NCBI RefSeq assembly: GCF_014654675.1
Contig: NZ_BNBC01000003.1
Location: 105,102-169,101 of the forward strand
Source: Streptomyces spiralis
Lineage (GTDB): Bacteria; Actinomycetota; Actinomycetes; Streptomycetales; Streptomycetaceae
Length of the DNA: 64,000 nt
Direction: 5' to 3'
Positions 35,262-41,810 of this stretch are shown one piece after another. A model generated the notes under the pieces. The model had not been told where the DNA came from, made no database searches, and saw only the letters and a list, made by a program, of their open reading frames with translations. The position numbers and the translations under genes were made by a program. Numbering within the stretch: position 1 is the stretch's first letter; each line of letters begins with the position of its first letter.

Positions 35262-36437
35262 TCAGGGGGCGATCCGCAGCAGGCGCGGCGGTCGTGCGGC
35301 GGGTTCGGGCAGACGCAGGGGCGCCCGGCCCGGGGTGATGCTGCCCAGCAGTGTGGCCCGGCGCGCTCCGGTGCCCGACGTCAGTGTGCCGGGGAGGCCG
35401 TGGGCGGTGAGGAAGCCCAGGATCGCGAAGGCAAGGGCCTCCTTGGCGTCGGAGGGCAGGCCCAGGTCGTCGCTGGGGCGCAGCGGCACGCCGGGCAGTT
35501 CTTCGGCGATCATGCGCATCAGCACGGGGTTGCGGGTGCCGCCGCCGGAGGCGACCAGCTCCGTGACCCCGTGGGCGCGGCAGGCGTCGGCGACGGTGAC
35601 GGCGGTCAGCCGGGTCAGGGTCGCGAGTACGTCGTCGGGTCCGGGGGCGGGCGTGGGCAGTGCGTCCAGCGCCCTGTGCAGGTAGGGCAGGTGGAAGTGT
35701 TCCTTGCCGGTGCTCTTCGGGGCGGGCCTGCGGTAGTAGGGGTCGTCCAGCAGGATGCGGAGCAGCTCGGGGTGGGTGTGGCCGGCGGCGGCCCGGCGTC
35801 CGTCCTCGTCATAGGCGGCGGCGCCGTCGGTGAAGTGCCGTACGGCCGCGTCCAGCAGGGCGTTGGCCGGGCCGGTGTCGAAGGCCAGCGGCTCGGCTCC
35901 CTGCGCGAGGACGGTGACGTTGGCGATGCCGCCGAGGTTGAGGGCCGCGGGTGCGCCGGGGAGGGCGCGCAGCAGGAGGGTGTCGGTCATGCCGACCAGC
36001 GGGGCGCCCTGCCCGCCCGCGGCCACGTCCCTGCTGCGCAGGTCGGAGACGACCGGCAGCCCGGTGGCCTCGGCGATCCAGGCCGGCTGGCCGAGCTGGA
36101 GCGTGCCGCGGACGGTGCCGTCCTCGACCCAGTGGTGCATGGTCTGGCCGTGGGAGACCACGAGGTCGGCGTCGCCGTCGCACAGGTCGCGCAGGGCGCG
36201 TTCGGCGGCGTCGGCGAAGGCCTGTCCGATGCCGGTGTCCAGGGCGCACACGGCCTGGGTGGTCGTGGTGGCCGGCGGCAGGGTGGCGGCGATCAGGTCC
36301 CGCACCTCGTGCGGGTAGGGGACGGACAGATGGCCGAGGGGACGCAGCAGCAGGGTGTCGCCGTCCAGGGTGAGGTCCGCGGCGGCGGCCTCGATGGCGT
36401 CGTAGGAGGTGCCCGACATCAGGCCGATCACACGCAC
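35262..36437 (-). CDS. anmK: 1,6-anhydro-N-acetylmuramic acid kinase
   Basis: Kinase of 391 aa that opens the anhydro ring and phosphorylates anhMurNAc to MurNAc-6-phosphate. Family motifs: VIGLMSGTSYDAIEAAAADL at the start (phosphate-binding loop), LVVSHGQTMHHW, LQLGQPAWIAEATGLPVVSD, QGAPLVGMTDTLLL, ALNLGGIANVTVL, FDTGPANALLDAAV and ELVASGGGTRNPVLM. The catalytic Asp is usually the D of the SDLRSRDVAAGGQGAP loop. GTG 36437 has GGGAGA 4 nt upstream. Sits between the SSS transporter and the D-lactate dehydrogenase-like gene; product goes to MurQ. Length matches the family. Confidence 0.93.
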   Translation of the reverse strand: MRVIGLMSGTSYDAIEAAAADLTLDGDTLLLRPLGHLSVPYPHEVRDLIAATLPPATTTTQAVCALDTGIGQAFADAAERALRDLCDGDADLVVSHGQTMHHWVEDGTVRGTLQLGQPAWIAEATGLPVVSDLRSRDVAAGGQGAPLVGMTDTLLLRALPGAPAALNLGGIANVTVLAQGAEPLAFDTGPANALLDAAVRHFTDGAAAYDEDGRRAAAGHTHPELLRILLDDPYYRRPAPKSTGKEHFHLPYLHRALDALPTPAPGPDDVLATLTRLTAVTVADACRAHGVTELVASGGGTRNPVLMRMIAEELPGVPLRPSDDLGLPSDAKEALAFAILGFLTAHGLPGTLTSGTGARRATLLGSITPGRAPLRLPEPAARPPRLLRIAP

Positions 36438-36547
36438 GGCGTCTCCCGGTGTACGTTCCGCCACGCCGGCGGGGTCGGTTGCGGCACGGTTGTTCTCCTC
36501 CAGGTGTCGGTGCGGGGCCGCCGTGGTGGCGGCCCCGCACCGGGTGG

Positions 36548-38116
36548 TCACTCCTGGCCGGCGGCCACGACCCGGTCGGGGCCCAGGCCCGGCTCGTCGT
36601 CGCCCGCGGGGATCTCGGCGATCTCGGGGGCACGGTGGAACAGGCTCATCAGGCCACCGACGACCAGGGTGATCAGCACGCCGAGCGGCACCAGCCACTG
36701 GGCGGCGATGGCCGTCGGCACGGTGGCACCGGCCACGGTCACGTCGATCTTCACGTCGCGCACGATGTACGTCATGACGCCGACCGTCACCAGGAACGCC
36801 ACGATGGAGTCGATCTCGTTGGCCCGGCGGACGAGCCGGCCGAGCAGGAACGCGCCGAGCAGCGCGCCGTAGGTGTAGCCGGCGATGGTCAGGCCGGTGA
36901 GGTAGACGTTGCCGGTGCTGGTGCTGAAGGCGCAGGCGAAGATCGCCATCAGCACCGCCCACACCAGCGTCATCACGCGGGCGAGCTTGAGCAGGAACTC
37001 CTCGGAGGGCGTGCCGCGGAAGAAGCTGTGGATGATGTCGGCGACCGTCGAGTTCGACATGGAGTTCAGCGCCGAGGACAGCGAGCCCATCGCGGCGCCG
37101 AGGATGCCCGCGACGAGCAGGCCGGAGATCACCACGGGCAGCCCGTGCAGGATGAAGTTCGGGTAGAGGTTGTCGGAGCTGGTCAGGCCCAGGTCCTGGA
37201 AGCTCTTGCCCTGGTTGTACGACCACAGCAGGGCGCCGACGAGGGAGAAGGCGGCGAACTGCAGGGTGACGAAGACACCCGAGGCGATCATGGCCTTCTG
37301 GCCGTCGCGCAGCGAGCGGGTGGCCAGGACGCGCTGGACGATCAGCTGGTCGGAGCCGTGGCTGGCCATCGCGAAGATCGCGCCGCCGATGATCGCGGTC
37401 GGCAGGGCGAACGGGCTGGTGAGGACGTGCGCCAGATCGAAGTTCGTGTCGAAGAGCTTGAAGTGGCCCGTGTGCAGGGCGCTGGAGAATCCGTCACCGC
37501 CGACGTGGCCGGAGAGCACGGCGATGGCGAGGATCGCGCCGCCCAGGTAGAGGCCCATCTGGATGGCGTCGGTCCAGATGACCGCCTTGATGCCGCCGAG
37601 GTAGGTGTAGACGACGGTGATCAGGGTGAGCACGATGATGATGACCCGGTAGCTGGTGTGCACGCCGAACTCGTCGAGCAGCAGCTTGATCGGGATCGCG
37701 GAGGCGAACAGCCGGACGCCCTCGGCCAGGAGCCGGGTGAAGACGAAGGTCACCGAGGCGAGACCCTGGAGTTTCAGCCCGAATCTGCTGCCCAGGTACT
37801 GGTAGGCGCTGACGAAACCGCCCCGCTTGTAGAGCGGGATCAGCACGGTGGCCACCACCACACGGCCGATGACGTAACCCAGCGCGAGTTCGACGTTGCC
37901 GAAGCCCTGTCCGCTGTACGCGCCGCCGGGGACGCTGATGACGGTGAGCACGCTGGTCTCGGTGGCCACCACGGAGAACGAGACGGTCCACCACGGCATG
38001 TGTCCTTCGCCGACGAAGTAGTCCTTCGACGTCTTCTGGCGGCCGGCCAGGCGCAGTCCGATCATGGCGATCGCCACCAGATAGACGACGACCACCACGA
38101 GGTCGAGTTGGCGCAC
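36548..38116 (-). CDS. sodium:solute symporter (SSS family)
   Basis: Na+-coupled carrier of about 522 aa with some 13 membrane helices. SSS signatures: TSKDYFVGEGHMPWW near residue 30, FSVVATETSVLTVISVPG in TM2, YLGSRFGLKLQGLASVTFV, TYLGGIKAVIWTDAIQMGLY in TM5, SHGSDQLIVQRVLA and GSLSSALNSMSNSTVADI. Two GTG codons compete: 38122, only 1-2 nt from AGGA, and 38116, with AGGAG 5 nt upstream, which I use. By context it imports a sugar such as MurNAc, anhMurNAc or a wall fragment, for phosphorylation by the flanking kinases. Substrate is inferred from neighbours. Confidence 0.85.
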   Translation of the reverse strand: MRQLDLVVVVVYLVAIAMIGLRLAGRQKTSKDYFVGEGHMPWWTVSFSVVATETSVLTVISVPGGAYSGQGFGNVELALGYVIGRVVVATVLIPLYKRGGFVSAYQYLGSRFGLKLQGLASVTFVFTRLLAEGVRLFASAIPIKLLLDEFGVHTSYRVIIIVLTLITVVYTYLGGIKAVIWTDAIQMGLYLGGAILAIAVLSGHVGGDGFSSALHTGHFKLFDTNFDLAHVLTSPFALPTAIIGGAIFAMASHGSDQLIVQRVLATRSLRDGQKAMIASGVFVTLQFAAFSLVGALLWSYNQGKSFQDLGLTSSDNLYPNFILHGLPVVISGLLVAGILGAAMGSLSSALNSMSNSTVADIIHSFFRGTPSEEFLLKLARVMTLVWAVLMAIFACAFSTSTGNVYLTGLTIAGYTYGALLGAFLLGRLVRRANEIDSIVAFLVTVGVMTYIVRDVKIDVTVAGATVPTAIAAQWLVPLGVLITLVVGGLMSLFHRAPEIAEIPAGDDEPGLGPDRVVAAGQE

Positions 38117-38124
38117 GCTCACTC

Positions 38125-39126
38125 CTAAGCAATGGCCGACGGGTTCGCCGGCCGGGTGGGGACAGGGGACGGGGTCGTCGTCCGTCGCAGGCGGACGACG
38201 TGTGGTTCGTGGGGTGCCGACGTGTTCAGAGCCAGCAGGCGTGCGCCGTCCAACGGGTCCCCGAGCGGGGGCCGCAGGTGGAGGGGGCGCGGGGAGGCGG
38301 CGAGTGCCGAGCGCAGCGGATCGAGGAGCGGTTCGCCGAGGCCGGTGAGCCCGCCCGTGATGGTGACGGGGAGAGCGTCGCCGCCGATGCGGCGGGCGGC
38401 GGCGACCACCGCCTCGCCGAGCGCGGTGGCGGCGTCCTGGATGATCGCGGCCGCGGCGGCGTCACCCGCGGCGGCCGCGCGGGCCACGTCCGGGGCGAAG
38501 GAGGCCGCGGTACGGGCCGGATTGCCGTCCCGGCCGACGGCCGAGGGCAGCCGGTCGGGATCGCCGAAGCGCTCCACGGCGGCGGCCAGCAGCGCCGTGT
38601 CCGGTCCGCGTCCGTCGTGGGCGCGGAGTGCGGCCCGCAGTCCGGCGGCGCCGATCCAGGCACCGCTGCCCTCGTCACCGAGCCAGGGGCCCCAGCCGTC
38701 GACGCGGGCGTAGGACCCGTGGTCGCCGATGCCGACGGCGACCGAGCCGGTGCCGATCGCGAGCACGACACCGGTGCGGCCGCCGAGGGCGCCCGCGTGG
38801 GCGGTGACGGCGTCGCTGGTGACGGCCACCTCGTCCGCGGGCAGGTCGTGCAGGAGCAGGCCGGCCAGTTCGCGGGCCGCCTCCGGTGCGGAGGCCGCCC
38901 CCGCCGCGCCCACGCAGAGCGCCGCGAGCCGGAGCTGTGGCTGCCCTTCCAGGAGCGGCAGGACGGCGGCGCGCACGGCGTCCCGGGCCATCGCCACTCC
39001 GTTGTCGGCGGCGAGCCCGGGGGCTCCGGGTACGTCGTGGATGTCGCGGGCGGGGCCGGTGCCGTCGTGCCACAGCACGGCACGGCAGCCGGTCTTGCCC
39101 AGGTCCACCGCCACTGCTGCTGTCAT
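38125..39126 (-). CDS. N-acetylglucosamine/MurNAc kinase-like, BadF/BadG ATPase family
   Basis: ASKHA-fold sugar kinase of 333 aa. Phosphate-1 loop VAVDLGKTGCRAVL, DAVTAHAGALGGRTGVVLAI with the putative catalytic Asp, GTGSVAVGIG phosphate-2, GDEGSGAWIGAAGLRAAL, and adenosine motif ITGGLTGLGEPLLDPL. Members include human NAGK-like and bacterial GlcNAc and MurNAc kinases that phosphorylate O6. The stop (38125-38127) is just before the transporter start. It is first in the unit kinase-transporter-anmK-oxidoreductase and divergent from the MurR/RpiR regulator. It probably phosphorylates the non-anhydro amino sugar that AnmK cannot use. Confidence 0.85.
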   Translation of the reverse strand: MTAAVAVDLGKTGCRAVLWHDGTGPARDIHDVPGAPGLAADNGVAMARDAVRAAVLPLLEGQPQLRLAALCVGAAGAASAPEAARELAGLLLHDLPADEVAVTSDAVTAHAGALGGRTGVVLAIGTGSVAVGIGDHGSYARVDGWGPWLGDEGSGAWIGAAGLRAALRAHDGRGPDTALLAAAVERFGDPDRLPSAVGRDGNPARTAASFAPDVARAAAAGDAAAAAIIQDAATALGEAVVAAARRIGGDALPVTITGGLTGLGEPLLDPLRSALAASPRPLHLRPPLGDPLDGARLLALNTSAPHEPHVVRLRRTTTPSPVPTRPANPSAIA

Positions 39127-39253
39127 GCGCCACGCCTTCGTGTCTTCGGGGATCCGCCGCGTCCGACGCGGTCACCGGACGGCCGGCTGACGCCCGAGGC
39201 CGGTGACCGGCGCGGATGCGGTCCAGCGAGTATCGGAAGGCCAACATCGGGAT

Positions 39254-39296
39254 GTCAATAAGTAACTTCATGCAATTCGGTACGTAACTTTTTGAC
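39254..39296. promoter_or_regulatory. 43-bp inverted repeat, probable MurR/RpiR operator
   Basis: Left arm GTCAATAAGTAAC (39254-39266) and right arm GTAACTTTTTGAC (39284-39296) are inverted copies matching at 11 of 13 positions, 17 bp apart. The AT-rich arms stand out from the surrounding GC-rich DNA. The site lies between the divergent amino-sugar kinase (39126) and regulator (39352) genes and probably overlaps their promoters. Confidence 0.55.
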
Positions 39297-39351
39297 GTGG
39301 CGTCCGGCGCATGGTTAACGTGTCGCCCAGCCACTGTGAAGGGAACCGCCG

Positions 39352-40299
39352 ATGGCCCGCCAGGAACCACCCCGTGCACCAGCCCAGTCGGCGCAGGACA
39401 CCTCCCCCGCCGCGACCCTGGCGCGCATCCACGCGGCACTGCCGTCCCTGCCCCCTTCGGAACGCCGGGTGGCCGAGGCCGTCCTGACCGATCCGGCACA
39501 GGCGTCGGAACTGTCCATCAGCGCGCTCGCCGAGCGTGCCGCCACCTCCGTGGCCACCGTGATGCGCTTCTGCCGGACCATAGGGATCGGCAACTACCCA
39601 CAGCTGCGCCTCACCCTGGCCGCGGCCGCGGCCCGCGAGAGCGCCCTCGGCGGGGAACGCCCCGCGCCGAGCACCGACATAAGCGCCACGGACACGCTCA
39701 GCGAGATCGTCAGCAAGATCATCTACAACGAGGTACGCGCTCTGGAGGACTCCGGGGAGGAGCTGGACGTCGAGGTGCTGCGGGGCGCGGTCGACGCCGT
39801 GGCGGCGGCCCGGCGGATCGACATCTTCGGCGTCGGCGCCAGCGCGTTCGTCGGCCAGGACCTGCACCAGAAGCTGCACCGCATCGGCCGCATGGCGTTC
39901 GTCTGGACCGACCGGCACGCCGCCCTCACCGCCACCGCTCTCCTCGGGCCGGGCGACGTCGCCCTGGCCATCTCCCACTCCGGGGAGACCGAGGACACCG
40001 TCGAACCGCTCCAGGCCGCCGCCGAACGCGGCGCCACCACCATCGCCCTCACCAACGTGCCGCGCTCCAGCCTCGCGGAGAGTGCGGACCTCGTGCTGAC
40101 GACGTGCGCCCGGGAGACCCCCTTCCGCTCCGGCGCGACCGTCAGCCGCATCGCCCAGCTCGCCGTCATCGACTGCCTGTTCGTCGGCGTCGCCCAACGC
40201 TCCTTCGACGCCACGACCGCGGCGCTGGAGAAGACGTACAGGGCCGTGTACCGCCGCAGGCGCCCGCAGTCGCAGCGCCGCGCCCCGGCCGGCGACTGA
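39352..40299 (+). CDS. MurR/RpiR-family regulator
   Basis: Regulator of 315 aa. The N-terminal HTH_6 domain is at residues about 25-95 (LPPSERRVAEAVLTDPAQ, LSISALAERAATSVATVMRF, CRTIGIGNYPQLRLTLA). The C-terminal SIS domain is at about 130-280 (IDIFGVGASAFVGQDLHQKL, ALAISHSGETEDTVEPLQAA, TIALTNVPRSSLAESADLVL). SIS domains in this family bind phosphosugars, here plausibly MurNAc-6-phosphate. ATG 39352 begins MARQEPP after GAAGGGAA. It lies upstream of murQ on the same strand and divergent from the kinase-SSS-anmK unit, the arrangement expected of a local repressor. Confidence 0.9.
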   Translation: MARQEPPRAPAQSAQDTSPAATLARIHAALPSLPPSERRVAEAVLTDPAQASELSISALAERAATSVATVMRFCRTIGIGNYPQLRLTLAAAAARESALGGERPAPSTDISATDTLSEIVSKIIYNEVRALEDSGEELDVEVLRGAVDAVAAARRIDIFGVGASAFVGQDLHQKLHRIGRMAFVWTDRHAALTATALLGPGDVALAISHSGETEDTVEPLQAAAERGATTIALTNVPRSSLAESADLVLTTCARETPFRSGATVSRIAQLAVIDCLFVGVAQRSFDATTAALEKTYRAVYRRRRPQSQRRAPAGD

Positions 40300-40311
40300 C
40301 CCGCCGGCCGG
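40285..40311 (+). terminator. hairpin over regulator stop, possible attenuator before murQ
   Basis: Perfect 10-bp arms CCGGCCGGCG (40285-40294) and CGCCGGCCGG (40302-40311) enclose a 7-nt loop containing the TGA of the regulator gene. murQ starts 41 bp further on. It could partly terminate or protect the regulator message; no U-tract follows. Confidence 0.45.
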
Positions 40312-40351
40312 CGACACCCCTGAGCACCACCCCGAAAGGACGACCGCTTCC

Positions 40352-41248
40352 GTGGACCTCAGCACACTCGGCACCGAAACCCGCAACGAACGGACCGCCG
40401 AACTCGACCGCATGCCGGTCTCCGAACTGCTCTCGGTCATGAACGCCGAGGACCAGACCGTCGCCCTGGCGGTGCGCGACGCCCTCCCGGAGATCGGTGC
40501 CGCCGTCGAGGCCATCACCGAGTCGCTGCGGCGCGGCGGACGGCTGATCTACCTCGGTGCCGGCACCAGCGGCCGCATAGGCCTGCTGGACGCCGTCGAG
40601 TGCCCGCCGACCTTCGGCACCTCCCCCGACCAGGTGGTGGGCCTGCTCTCCGGCGGCCCGAGCGCCTTCGTCACGGCGGTCGAGGGGGCGGAGGACGAGC
40701 CCGAGCGGGCGGTCGCGGACCTGGACGAGATCGGCGTCGACGAGCGGGACACGGTCGTCGGGCTCGCCGCCAGCGGCCGTACGCCGTACGTCGTCGGCGG
40801 CCTGAGGCACGCCGCCGCCAGGGGCGCCGCGACCGTGTCGGTCGCCTGCAACCGCGACGCGCTGATCAGCCGTTACGCCGACATCCCGATCGAGGTCCCC
40901 ACCGGCCCCGAGGTCCTCACCGGATCGACGCGCCTCAAGGGCGGCACCGCCGAGAAGATGGTCTGCAACATGCTCTCCACCGCCTCGATGGTGCGTGTCG
41001 GCAAGGTCTACGGCAACCTCATGGTCGACGTCCGGGCCAGCAACGACAAGCTCGTCGACCGGGCCCGCCGCATGGTCGTGCAGGCCACGGGCGCCGACCC
41101 GGAGACCGCCGCCGAGGCCCTGCGCGCGGCCGGCGGCCACGCCAAGACCGCCGTCGTCATGCTCCTCGCCCAGTGCACGGCCGCCGAAGCCGCCCGGCGC
41201 CTGGAGGCGGCCCACGGCGACACACGGACGGCCATCGGCCACCCCTGA
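40352..41248 (+). CDS. murQ: N-acetylmuramic acid 6-phosphate etherase
   Basis: Etherase of 298 aa cutting the lactyl ether of MurNAc-6-P to give GlcNAc-6-P and D-lactate. It starts with the family signature TETRNERTAELDRMP, then RGGRLIYLGAGTSGRIGLLD (SIS sugar-phosphate loop), AVECPPTFGTSP with a catalytic Glu, VEGAEDEPERAVADL with the second, VGLAASGRTPYVVGGL, and LTGSTRLKGGTAEKMVCNML near residue 190. The C-terminal helical part is normal length. GTG 40352 follows AAAGGACGACC. Probably co-transcribed with the MurR/RpiR gene. Together with anmK and the D-lactate dehydrogenase-like gene it closes a wall-sugar recycling route. Confidence 0.95.
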   Translation: MDLSTLGTETRNERTAELDRMPVSELLSVMNAEDQTVALAVRDALPEIGAAVEAITESLRRGGRLIYLGAGTSGRIGLLDAVECPPTFGTSPDQVVGLLSGGPSAFVTAVEGAEDEPERAVADLDEIGVDERDTVVGLAASGRTPYVVGGLRHAAARGAATVSVACNRDALISRYADIPIEVPTGPEVLTGSTRLKGGTAEKMVCNMLSTASMVRVGKVYGNLMVDVRASNDKLVDRARRMVVQATGADPETAAEALRAAGGHAKTAVVMLLAQCTAAEAARRLEAAHGDTRTAIGHP

Positions 41249-41356
41249 GCGGGCCGGTCCAAGAGGTGTTCGCGGCCGGGATCCGGTGCGGAAGGCGCCG
41301 AGACGGGGCACGGATGACGAAGACGTACGTCCGCTCCGAACACGGAAGGAATCGGC

Positions 41357-41782
41357 ATGCCCCTGAGCCGCGAAGAGCGCGAGAATTTCCTTGCCGAACC
41401 GCACATCGCCGCGTTGGCGGTCGATGCCGGCGCGGGCAGGGGCCCGCTGACGGTGCCGATCTGGTACCAGTGCGAGCGGGACGGCACCGTATGGATCATG
41501 ACGGGGCTGGACTCCCGGAAGAACCAGCTGATCCAGGGCGCGGGCCGGTTCTCCCTGATGGTCGACCGGCTCGAACCCACGATCCGGTACGTCTCCGTCG
41601 AGGGGCCCGTCATCGACACGACACCCGCGACCATCGAGCGGCTGCGGGAGATCTCGTCCCGCTATCTCCCGGCCGAGAAGGTCGACGCCTACGTGGACTT
41701 CGCGTGGAAGAACCATGGCGAGCAGGTCGTCATCCACATGCGGCCCGAACACTGGGTGTCGTCCGACCTGGGCTCGGTATGA
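41357..41782 (+). CDS. pyridoxamine 5'-phosphate oxidase-family flavin/F420 protein
   Basis: Split beta-barrel protein of 141 aa related to PNPOx-like and F420-dependent reductases. Visible: LAEPHIAALAVDAGAGRGPL, TVPIWYQCERDGTVWIMTGL, SRKNQLIQGAGRFSLMVDR (phosphate-binding Arg/Lys), YVSVEGPVIDTTP and a C-terminal MRPEHWVSSDLG. Proteins of this size bind FMN, F420 or heme; this sequence does not decide. ATG 41357 has GGAAGGA about 6 nt upstream. It has its own leader after murQ and runs convergently into the FAD/Fe-S gene, so it is probably independent of the MurNAc genes. Confidence 0.78.
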   Translation: MPLSREERENFLAEPHIAALAVDAGAGRGPLTVPIWYQCERDGTVWIMTGLDSRKNQLIQGAGRFSLMVDRLEPTIRYVSVEGPVIDTTPATIERLREISSRYLPAEKVDAYVDFAWKNHGEQVVIHMRPEHWVSSDLGSV

Positions 41783-41810
41783 CGGACGCCCCCTCTTCAT
41801 GACGTGTGGA

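Noticed and set aside
36449..38128. 559-codon plus-strand frame opposite the SSS transporter
   Set aside because: Asp/Gly/His-rich shadow; the minus strand encodes a clear 13-helix symporter.
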